Below, piece by piece: positions 1-8,289 of a DNA stretch of 64,000 nt; within the stretch, counting starts at the first letter, position 1, and each line of letters opens with the position of its first letter. The stretch covers positions 3,534,001 to 3,598,000 of the forward strand of contig BLLK01000045.1 in NCBI GenBank assembly GCA_021927905.1, in the 5' to 3' direction. The position numbers were made by a program, and so were the translations under genes. The DNA comes from Chaetoceros tenuissimus (Eukaryota; Bacillariophyta; Thalassiosirophyceae; Chaetocerotales; Chaetocerotaceae). Below the pieces are notes generated by a model. That model saw only the letters and a list, made by a program, of their open reading frames with translations. It searched no databases and was not told where the DNA came from.

Positions 1-885
1 TTTCAACAGCGTTGGAAGCTTGAAATAAACTTGAAGATAAACAAAGGTTTCTGCAAATTTGTTCGCAATGCCTTCAAAGTTAGGCTCGTTCTTGGTATAA
101 TTTATCTTGAGTGCACGTTGCAAGAGGGTCACGTAACCTTTCGATATGATGTCAATAATGGAATGTTTTAGTCCTTCTTCCTCTTTATAGTTGGCCAAGA
201 GAACGATGCACTGTCTGATAGCTTCTAATAAATGAATAATGTAAACATCTGGACACTTCTCAATTCTCTCAAACAATAGTCTGGGGATATCTTCCTTTAT
301 CAAACGCTTCACAAAAGTCAGAGAGCCACCCAAGAGAGAAAACATCACCATGACATATATCTCTTTCTCAAATCCACCATCAATTAAATAAAATATTTTA
401 TTGTCTAGATAGTGAGTCAGGCAGTGTTTGAGATATGGACAAAAGAGTTTACTCTTTCGCAAAACACGTGTTGCTCGTCCATGAGCTGTAAGGAATTCAA
501 TATACAACCAATTCAGATAAATACTAAACATGGCATCGCGGCAATTAAGTGCATCTACAAAAGCACTAGCTGCTCCGTCCCAAATTTCCATTGTAAGGAC
601 TTTCTTTTTTTCCCATTCCATTTCATTCATTCTTCCATCGACAAAACCTAAATCATCCACTATGTAATTCAAGGACTGTGTATCTCGTTTACGTAATGCA
701 GAAGGTAACATTTTGATGCATCTTTGATGATTGATAATATGAGCCTTTTCATTCATTTCAGCAAACTCTTTTTGGTTTTCAGTTTTTCTTGAAAACACAA
801 GATATTTTTGATATATCTTTTCTTTCTTCCTTTTATTGAAAGAATCCCATTCTGGGACAATCTGTGCCAGATCTCGGTCATACAT
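1..885 (-). CDS. MYND-family protein, N-terminal part (runs off left edge)
   Basis: The minus-strand frame from an ATG at 885-883 is open for all 295 codons to the left edge, so the gene is partial at its 3' end. From about codon 95 it aligns closely with the gene at 6848-7936, sharing the blocks SAFVDAL, HGRATRVLRKSKLF and FVKRLIK and the helical region after them. The zinc-binding MYND finger of that paralogue would lie beyond the edge. The first ~90 residues are charged and helical and have no counterpart in the paralogue, which is 5' truncated by comparison. The role is unknown; MYND proteins usually act through protein-protein contacts or as part of SET/MYND enzymes, but no SET domain is visible. 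Being open over its whole visible length suggests a live gene. The start is simply the first in-frame ATG. Confidence 0.6.
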   Translation of the reverse strand, partial: MYDRDLAQIVPEWDSFNKRKKEKIYQKYLVFSRKTENQKEFAEMNEKAHIINHQRCIKMLPSALRKRDTQSLNYIVDDLGFVDGRMNEMEWEKKKVLTMEIWDGAASAFVDALNCRDAMFSIYLNWLYIEFLTAHGRATRVLRKSKLFCPYLKHCLTHYLDNKIFYLIDGGFEKEIYVMVMFSLLGGSLTFVKRLIKEDIPRLLFERIEKCPDVYIIHLLEAIRQCIVLLANYKEEEGLKHSIIDIISKGYVTLLQRALKINYTKNEPNFEGIANKFAETFVYLQVYFKLPTLLK

Positions 886-1251
886 TATGTAGCAATATGA
901 AAGCTGCTCTAGTGTAGGTAGCTACCTTTTATTGCTTCTCCTTCTTGTTGTTTAATTATGAGAGATGTTCGATGATCATTCAAAAAAATTTGTTCGTTAT
1001 TCTCGTTATTATGTGATGACAGATGATGACGTATGAAAAAAGATATACCATATACGTACGTATATATTGTGGTACGAAAGAATGATTTTCAGTCCCATCT
1101 TCATCAGCATTGGAAATTTTTCTTGTTTGTGCTTCATTCCTGTTCATATTCATGTGGTATACGCTAATTGGATTATAAATTATTATGCATTTATGTATGA
1201 TGAAATATCGAACCATTTGTCGTCAACATGAATACAGAAAGAAAGTCTGAA
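886..1251. other. Intergenic region
   Basis: AT-rich spacer between the MYND gene and the 3' end of the Roc-COR-CHAT-TIR locus. It should hold the promoter of the MYND gene. A tacgtacgta palindromic stretch lies near 1053-1064. No convincing coding frame. Confidence 0.5.
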
Positions 1252-4200
1252 CTACACTAAAGCTCCTTTGCATAATTTCAAAATTGATTCCTTCCATTTG
1301 ACATCGTTTTCTTTGCTTGGAATACCTTGGTAACTCGCCCATGATGTACCGTAAAAGTGATTATTATCTTCATCAAAACCATCATCAAAGCTGCTGTAGT
1401 ACAGAGGAATGATATGTACTCTCTTTCTTGCGAGCCTGGTCTTGACAATGTCTGTTTCGAACTGATATTTGTTTGACTTTAGCCATCCATCAGTCATGAG
1501 AGCAATACATACCTTGCACTTATTAGCGCCAACTACTGTATATTCGCGCCAATTCCCAATGTTGTTTGGACAAAAGACTCTAGTGCTGAATGTTTTCATG
1601 CCATGGCGATTCAAAAAGTGGCAAAGCTCTTCAGCATCCTTTCCAGCAAATGCATTATTGAAAGAAATCATTACCATGCAATCATTTGGCTCAATGATTG
1701 CTTGTGGATTAGACTCGCCCTTCTCTTTCATTGTATTGTCATAGAAGCCTGGAATGCCAGCAGCAACGAGATCAGGTCTAGCAACTTCTCTTTTCTTTCT
1801 TTCTAATTCATCGATATCAGCAACTGGATCTAACAAGAGGTAATTTCTAAGCTCGATGTGTTCTTTTGCGAATTGGAAGGCTTCCGCAAACTTCAAATAA
1901 TTTTGCCTTCTGTTCATACATAGGTACTCATAAAATGCCTCGGCAAATGACTTTGCTGCATTATCTTCGACCTTCGATTTCCAATAAGCTACATTTTCAA
2001 GACATGGATTATCTCGTAAATGCATTGCAACTTTTTCAGACTCGCATGTATTAAGGAACACACATTTCACACTGGAATCCTTTAGACACGCAGCTAGCTT
2101 AGAACCATCGAGAGAACTACCATGCATTGCAAAATGTACGATTTTATATTCTTGATTCCTTCTCAACTCAGTGTGTATCTTGTGAAAGTAATCGCCATTG
2201 AATATTGTAGACTTGAAGTAAGAAAGCCTCAATTTCTTAGCAATAGAACTTTCTTCCTCTTTCACAGCTTCTAGATCATATTCATTGACAAAATTGAAGA
2301 TAGCATAGTATTCTTCCTCCAAAGGTTCGGGATGCTTTGCAAGTAACTTTATGATACGAACCTTGTCAATCTTTTTGGTAATACCAAGCTCAGGTAATAT
2401 CTCGTTTTCGTCTCCATAGTAAAGCTCAATGAGCTCTCCCGGAATCATTTCTTCGTCATTTTCATGTATTATACGAGCAATCTTTTCGCTGATGGAGAAG
2501 TCAAGAAGTGCGTTTTCGAAAACTTTCTTATCTCCATAGTAAAGCTCAATGAGCTCTTCCGGAATCATTTCTACGTCATTTTCATGTATTATACGAGCAA
2601 TCTTTTCGCTGATGGAGAAGTCAAGAAGTGCGTTTTCGAAAACTTTCTTATCTCCATAGTAAAGCTCAATAAGCTCTTCCGGAATCATTTCTTCGTCATT
2701 TTCATGTATTATACGAGCAATCTTTTCGCTGATGGAGAAGTCAAGAAGTGCTTGTAAATTCGAGTTCGGTGTTGTAGTATTTTTCATTTCTGTATCTGAA
2801 AAGATGTTCTTTTCTTCTTGATAACCTCCATTTCTATATACAACATCTTCAACTTTTCGGAACGTCATGCCTACTCTAAGCCGATTTTGATACATGTTTC
2901 TATTCACAAACTTGAACGCCTCTGCAATATACTTCATGATAACATCTACCTTACTCGCGTCTGCAAAAAAGACTTCCAATAATTCAGCAGGCTCGTTTGC
3001 ACAAATGGAGAACTTATAATCTTCACCAAGGCATAGATTGGCAGCACATGGAAGTAATCCAGGTATTTCATCCTCTAAATCATTATATCCGTTAGACCAT
3101 TCAGTGATCAATCGGTTAACTAAGCGAGAATAAAATGGAACTAAATTGAAGGAACAATTACTCATATCAATCGTCTCTTTAATGTCTCCTTCTTCAATAC
3201 CAATATCAAGATAGTCCCTCACTTTAGGCATAGATAGCTCCATCGCCTCTTTGGATGAAATAGTGATGGCAGTTGTCACAGTGTACAAGTTTTTGCTGGG
3301 ATCATGAGAATTCTCATGCAGCTGACCAAAAATTCCTAGCTTTAACATTAGCTTTGTAAGGAATAATTCATGTTCACGATCCAACCATAGTTTTCGCAAA
3401 AGATCTCCATGTAGGATACCTTTGTTCAAAAGTAGCTTCCATGGTATCCCATTGCTCAAAGCCATTGCTTTAAAATCTCGGTAAAATCGATGTAGCTTGA
3501 AATCGCGAACAATATAGGTTATCATGTTGATCAACCACTGCGGATCTACAATACAATATTCATCTAATCCAATTTGATCAAAATATAGAAAGTGCCCAAT
3601 TTTGTGGTATTGCTTCAACACGGCCTTGCATATATTGAGTTCCATCTCATCACTATCTTGAAAGGCTTTGAATACACCACAATCGCGCATAATCTCAATG
3701 ACAGAATACTCACTAGGATCATCCGATCGAATAGGGATTACTGGTACCTCTTCAGACAAAAGAGTAAGTTTGTCCATGGCTAGCAGGAAGGATATAGGCA
3801 CTTCTTGGAAAATATCAAATCCTGGGTCTTTCATAGCTGATTCAAGTAATACTTTCCGTATATTTTGTATATTAGCATCATTTGGATTAGAGTTGTCAAC
3901 TGGCCAAAAGCATAAGTCTTGAGCTGAATTGTAAAGCTGCTTTCTACCCTCAATTAGCATGTCATGTGATGTCTTTGTGAGATTTAGAGCATGTAAATTA
4001 TCTAATTCTCTGTTCAAAAACTCATCAAGAGCTTTTAGTGTAACGCTACTATCCACTCCAAATGAAGGGAGATGATCAAAGTGAGTGCCAACAAGAAGCA
4101 CAGGCGGGTATTTCTCGGAAAGATTTGTTGAATCATCACTACCTTCTTGACAGGCATCGGTCTTGATTGAAGAGAGCCAATAATTCAAATGCTCTAAAGC

Positions 4201-4377
4201 CTCCTTTCGTCTCGTTTCATCATCTTTAATCAAGTTCATCATATTGAAAACAACGATGAAGATTCCTTCACTCGACAAAAGTATATTCTGTATAGATCGA
4301 AAGACACGCTGACCGCCATTGTCATAAATAGTAAAACGAATAGACTTTCCATCTTCACTTTTTACATCAATATTTCC
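1252..4377 (-). CDS. Long intact ORF: Roc(part)-COR-repeat-CHAT-TIR
   Basis: Open frame of 1041 codons after the TAG at 4378-4380. Residue numbers here count from a TTG at 4278. It starts inside the Roc domain (DNGGQ, then VGTHFD at about 60-68). The COR region is at about 170-500, with FDQIGLDEYCIVDPQWL as its most recognisable block. Three 40-residue repeats lie at about 507-625. The CHAT domain (about 690-850) has a candidate His in HFAMHG and Cys in FLNTCES, followed by a typical W...D.AA..F...FY segment. The TIR domain (about 860-1008) has MISF at its first strand and a Glu in WLKSNKYQFE, where TIR NADases keep theirs. No methionine start sits near the open end, so as a free-standing gene it would need an internal ATG or an unseen exon. 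Intactness over 3.1 kb argues for recent or ongoing constraint. Confidence 0.6.
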   Translation of the reverse strand, partial: GNIDVKSEDGKSIRFTIYDNGGQRVFRSIQNILLSSEGIFIVVFNMMNLIKDDETRRKEALEHLNYWLSSIKTDACQEGSDDSTNLSEKYPPVLLVGTHFDHLPSFGVDSSVTLKALDEFLNRELDNLHALNLTKTSHDMLIEGRKQLYNSAQDLCFWPVDNSNPNDANIQNIRKVLLESAMKDPGFDIFQEVPISFLLAMDKLTLLSEEVPVIPIRSDDPSEYSVIEIMRDCGVFKAFQDSDEMELNICKAVLKQYHKIGHFLYFDQIGLDEYCIVDPQWLINMITYIVRDFKLHRFYRDFKAMALSNGIPWKLLLNKGILHGDLLRKLWLDREHELFLTKLMLKLGIFGQLHENSHDPSKNLYTVTTAITISSKEAMELSMPKVRDYLDIGIEEGDIKETIDMSNCSFNLVPFYSRLVNRLITEWSNGYNDLEDEIPGLLPCAANLCLGEDYKFSICANEPAELLEVFFADASKVDVIMKYIAEAFKFVNRNMYQNRLRVGMTFRKVEDVVYRNGGYQEEKNIFSDTEMKNTTTPNSNLQALLDFSISEKIARIIHENDEEMIPEELIELYYGDKKVFENALLDFSISEKIARIIHENDVEMIPEELIELYYGDKKVFENALLDFSISEKIARIIHENDEEMIPGELIELYYGDENEILPELGITKKIDKVRIIKLLAKHPEPLEEEYYAIFNFVNEYDLEAVKEEESSIAKKLRLSYFKSTIFNGDYFHKIHTELRRNQEYKIVHFAMHGSSLDGSKLAACLKDSSVKCVFLNTCESEKVAMHLRDNPCLENVAYWKSKVEDNAAKSFAEAFYEYLCMNRRQNYLKFAEAFQFAKEHIELRNYLLLDPVADIDELERKKREVARPDLVAAGIPGFYDNTMKEKGESNPQAIIEPNDCMVMISFNNAFAGKDAEELCHFLNRHGMKTFSTRVFCPNNIGNWREYTVVGANKCKVCIALMTDGWLKSNKYQFETDIVKTRLARKRVHIIPLYYSSFDDGFDEDNNHFYGTSWASYQGIPSKENDVKWKESILKLCKGALV
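2404..2757 (-). repeat. Three tandem 120-bp in-frame coding repeats
   Basis: A 120-bp unit occurs almost three times with very few differences (units near 2411-2530, 2531-2650 and 2651-2752). Each encodes a 40-residue helix-rich block beginning ALLDFSISEKIARII and containing IPEELIELYYGD. The repeats lie between the COR and CHAT domains. The near identity of the DNA implies recent duplication or homogenisation. Confidence 0.9.
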
Positions 4378-6008
4378 CTATCTATTCGTGATATCCTTTT
4401 CTTCTTTGTATTTTGTATTTGAATATTTTGATTTCGGAGATTTTGAATTTGAAGCATTTTGATTCTGACGGAGATTAGGTTTTGGGCTCCAAGTGAATCG
4501 AGGTATGAAGCTCTTGTAAATACAGCATCGAAAAGAGACTCCTTTGTCACCATCTTCTTTTTCTTCTGCATTTGCTTCAGGCAAGTCCAGTTCTCTAATA
4601 TTATTCATGAGCTGATTGGCTATAGATCTTTCCGTGGAATATGGATCTCTCTCAGCTTCTTTGAACTCTACGCTTTTAGCACCACTTGTCTCTATATTTG
4701 TTACATGAATACCAACTTCATGTACATCCACTTCCAAAGCTTCAACTCCTTTCGTACTTTCTCGGTAGCTTTGAAATGGTAGGCCTTTTAGCGAGTTGAT
4801 GGTGGACGTCTTTCATCCCTACCTCTCCCGACAACTGTAATTGTAGACCTCAAAAGTGGTATCTTCTCTTGGCTCTCTGTAAATGATTCGATTTCTTTCT
4901 CCAATAAGTCATTCTGATACTGTTGCAGCTTCTCTAGGTGATCTTGAGGTATTTCACTACAATTCAGAATAATATCATTTACTTCTCTATAGGATGGCTT
5001 GGTTTCTAGCAAGTTATTCATAACTTCATCTCGAGTCCAGTGCATAAGACCTCTTTGAAACGAATTGATATATTCATGTAAGATTAATGCAGATACAATG
5101 ATGCTAGATGATCTGAACTCTCGAAGCCTCTCGACATCTTCTACATGTTTCGTTTTCAGATATTAGTACAAGAAGTCTTATTACAGCTCGATCTCCTACT
5201 TCCCATGCCCTATGCAATGCATTCAATCCAGTTCTATCTTCAATCAGTAGAGAATCTTTCCCTCCAATCTTTACTATCTCTTCCATGATATCATACTCTG
5301 CTGTATTGTTATAAATCAAGTAGATCAAAGGTATATTTCCACAATCATCTTTTCTAAAACACTCTTCTTTTGTAGGAATGAATGTAGTTTGATTAAATAT
5401 CGGATCTTCACTGCAGCAGAGTCGATGCAGAGGGAAGTTGTCGTGTTGATTCTTAATCCAAGCTTTGACTTCCTCGTCATTGCTTTCATTATAATCTCCA
5501 TAATCGTAGGTTTTCATTTGAGAGCAGTGTAATAATGGCGTGTGCGCAAGAATTCTACTACCAAGTTGTGTGTGTTTGGGAATGGATACAATGGTCAATC
5601 TAAACAACCATAAAAAGTTTCATCGTCAATCACTTTACAAGTTGGTGGAATAAAGAATGAAGTCATAGAATGGCAGGCAGCGAACGCTCTTACTCCGATA
5701 TATTGTAAATTTCTCGATAGGCAGTTTGACAAAGATAAGATTTTCACAATTATAGAAAGCATCCTTTTCAATTCTCTTGACTGAATCTGGCATGATGACT
5801 GTCTTGACATTGTCACCATTAATAAAAGAATGACCAGGAATCACTTCCACTCCAGGCAATATGATGACGACCTCCCACGATTTTCTCTTTTCCCAGTCAT
5901 AGGTAAGAAACTCTCCACCGTTGTAGAAGAGAGTTCTTTTCCTCCATCTTTGTACTTCTCGCTGATCTCCTTCCATTCCCTCTTTTTGAATTTCCTAAAT
6001 AACCTCAT

Positions 6009-6847
6009 AGTTATGACTATAAGATATATAATTGGGCGGATACTGCCTCACTTCCGTCTCAATAAGGCATAAGAGTGTGATTTGTTTTGGAGTTGTCAGA
6101 GTTTGACAACCCGAACACCGAACCTTTGAGAGAGAAACTGTATACGTTATTCTGCTGTTTGACATAAATTTTGGACGAATATGATGAGAAATCCATAGAT
6201 GGATAATCTATGAACAAAAGTAACAACAATGATGCCTTCTTTATTCATACTTTCTTCCAACATACAGAAAATTTGTGGGATGGTAAATACGAGTAGTAGA
6301 ATAGCTCCAGTTCCATAAAAAAAGTATGTTGTCTATTTACTAGGCAAATGTACCTAGCTAGTTAATATGAATGAGACCATCTTGCTCAGCATTTTTATCA
6401 CTTTGTTGTTTTCTTTCCGAGGAATAGATTCCGGAATATATTCATAGTGTGCCCATCATATACGTAAAATAGATAAGCCATTCTTGAAAAGAGAATATAA
6501 TCAAGCAAAAGGGATTTGGAGAACTTTTTTCAAAAATGAGAAGGAGTTTCTTACGAGAGAATCAAGTAGGATGAATTCTATTCAAGCAAATAGAAGAAGA
6601 AGCAAGAAGAAGTAAATGAAAAGGACTAGTAGCTATGAACAAATATAATTTATGTATTATTTTCTCTAACTTTCTTCACTTCGATCGAGCCACATACTAC
6701 TCAGGATCGTCGAATACATGAAGCAATTGGTTTCCAGGTAGAAGACAACTCTCGCCTTCTCCTGAATTGATTTAATCATCATTTTCGATAGCTTCCAGAG
6801 CCCAATTCTTAATTATTTACTTTGTTACCAGATTTTAAATCTCATAT
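6009..6847. other. Intergenic region with a MYND-gene relic
   Basis: AT-rich spacer between the Roc-COR-CHAT-TIR locus and the downstream MYND gene. Apart from the relic listed at 6241-6320, nothing coding is supported. Confidence 0.5.
6241..6320 (-). pseudogene. Relic of the 3' end of a MYND-family gene
   Basis: On the minus strand this stretch aligns with the last ~75 bases of the MYND gene at 6848-7936. Shared words include the complements of ggagctat, atcccac, ttggaagaaa and gtatg, in the same order and spacing, with small indels that destroy the frame. It appears to be a decayed third copy, showing that this gene family has duplicated locally. Confidence 0.55.
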
Positions 6848-7936
6848 TCAATTTTGCTCCTTCGATCCATACTTTTCTTCCAACCATACAGCAAATGGCG
6901 TGGGATATATAGTAGCTCCAGCTGGCATAGAACTTTTACTCGTTTGTTGAATGCTTTCCGCAAAATTTAGTAAAGGTTCCTTCAGAGATGTTTTCGGTAG
7001 AGCCTTGCATGCTCTTTTATGATGTTTCCACCCCTTTACTTGGCAATCTTTGTTACAATAGTAAATCATTTTACACTTGGCACATCTTGAAAACAAGACA
7101 TCCTCTGGTTCTTCTTTCTTACAAAAGCCGCAATGTATATTGACGTTTCTCTCTTCTTCAAGGTCCTCACTATTACGATCCATTGATTCCTTTGCAAGCT
7201 TTCGCTCACGCGCTACTTCATCTTTCGAGTAATCAAATGTAAGCAACTTATAACAAGAAAAGTTGGCATCGTTCCTCATATCCATCATCTCCTCTTGCGT
7301 ACATCCCAAATCTTCGTTGAAGGTTGCATTTTGTTTGTATTTTGTAGCAAATTCCATTGCGAAGCGTTTAATTTTGATCTTTAACTTTGCATGCGTTGGT
7401 AGTCTAAAGTATACTTGTAGATATACAAATATTTCTGCAAATGTCGAAGCAACCTCTGCAGATTTTGCTGGAGGTGAGAATATACCACCTGACTTTAGTT
7501 CGTTCTTGGAGAAATCAATACTGATTGCACGTTTCAAGAGAGTAAGATAGCAATCCTTGATGATTTCAACAATGGTATCTTTTAGCTCCTCTTCCTCTTT
7601 GTATTTTGCCAAGAGAACGATGGACTGTCCTATAGCATCCAATAGTACAATCATGCAATCATATGGACACTTGTCAATTCTCTCAAACAATAGTCGTGGG
7701 ATATCGTGCTTGATCAACTTCTTTACAAATGGAAGAGATCCACCTACAATAGCATACTTAATCATGACATATATATCATACTGAACAGGACCAATGGAAT
7801 ACATTTCATTGTCTGCTTGAGTCAAACAGTGCTTTAGAAAGGGACAGAACAATTTACTCTTTCGCAAAACACGTGTTGCTCGTCCATGTTCCATTAGAAA
7901 ATCTTTGTACATCCGAATCAAATGAGTATTAAACAT
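6848..7936 (-). CDS. MYND zinc-finger protein
   Basis: 362 codons from the ATG at 7936. Residues 1-250 are mostly helical and match the partial gene at 1-885. Residues about 266-308 form a MYND finger: CGFC, then CAKC, YYC, C, H and C at the usual spacing. The tail is short and ends in KYGSKEQN. MYND fingers bind partner proteins; no catalytic domain is visible. The match to the left-edge paralogue continues upstream of this ATG for about 15 codons (SAFVDAL region) and then stops. The true start may therefore lie in an upstream exon, with a TTGCAG acceptor available near 7970, or the gene may have lost its first ~90 codons. Confidence 0.7.
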   Translation of the reverse strand: MFNTHLIRMYKDFLMEHGRATRVLRKSKLFCPFLKHCLTQADNEMYSIGPVQYDIYVMIKYAIVGGSLPFVKKLIKHDIPRLLFERIDKCPYDCMIVLLDAIGQSIVLLAKYKEEEELKDTIVEIIKDCYLTLLKRAISIDFSKNELKSGGIFSPPAKSAEVASTFAEIFVYLQVYFRLPTHAKLKIKIKRFAMEFATKYKQNATFNEDLGCTQEEMMDMRNDANFSCYKLLTFDYSKDEVARERKLAKESMDRNSEDLEEERNVNIHCGFCKKEEPEDVLFSRCAKCKMIYYCNKDCQVKGWKHHKRACKALPKTSLKEPLLNFAESIQQTSKSSMPAGATIYPTPFAVWLEEKYGSKEQN

Positions 7937-8289
7937 GGCATCACGGGAATCAAGGGCATCTACAAAAGCACTAGCTGCAACGTAATTGCACCAACTACAT
8001 AGATAGATTTGACTTCTCTCGTTCCCGAGATTCTCTTAAAATAAACATACGCCTCGATTTTGAAGAAGAAAGAACTAATGGAGACAACGTTAGGTTTAGT
8101 TTTATGAGTGAAAAAGAAATCGTTTACTCATACAGCATTCTTTTATATTTGCATATACATTTCATTTTTATTTTAGTTTGTTGCTACCAGATTTTCACTG
8201 GTCAAAGCAAGTATCTTGAGTCGTTCAATTTATGTCATTATTTCTATTTCAATGCTTGGGTTATAAAGTGGAAAGGGTAAAAGTTAAGA
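7937..8289. other. Intergenic region
   Basis: Spacer between the MYND gene and the 3' end of the MACPF gene. The first ~45 bases continue the MYND coding match in frame; a stop follows upstream. No other gene seen. Confidence 0.4.

Larger units (their letters stand above)
1252..6008 (-). pseudogene. LRR_5 - Roc - COR - CHAT - TIR receptor-like locus, broken in its 5' third
   Basis: Read from an ATG at 6008, the locus encodes in order: a short basic leader; BspA-type leucine-rich repeats (motifs such as LPGVEVIPGHSF and VIMPDSVKRIE); an ankyrin-like linker (GLNALHRAWEVGD); a Roc GTPase (degenerate P-loop near 4820, DNGGQ switch near 4320, THFD near 4080); a COR domain; 40-residue tandem repeats; a CHAT protease-like domain; and a TIR domain. 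The parts lie in different frames. Frameshifts can be inferred near 5940, 5715, 5600, 5143 and 4820, and an in-frame TAG lies at 4378-4380. The last 1033 codons are open. Roc-COR proteins are GTP-controlled switches; CHAT and TIR are effector domains in immunity and cell death. Function is inferred from domains only. It may be a recent pseudogene, a locus with indel sequencing errors, or a shorter live gene starting downstream. Confidence 0.65.

Noticed and set aside
2464-2757. Plus-strand frame with three internal repeats
   Set aside because: It is the antisense reading of the 120-bp coding repeats of the Roc-COR-CHAT-TIR gene.
1252-6008. Explaining the frame changes in the Roc-COR-CHAT-TIR locus by introns
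   Set aside because: The breaks fall inside conserved motifs (P-loop, LRR turns) and lack GT-AG pairs at the right places, so single-base indels fit better. An intron around the TAG at 4378 cannot be fully excluded.
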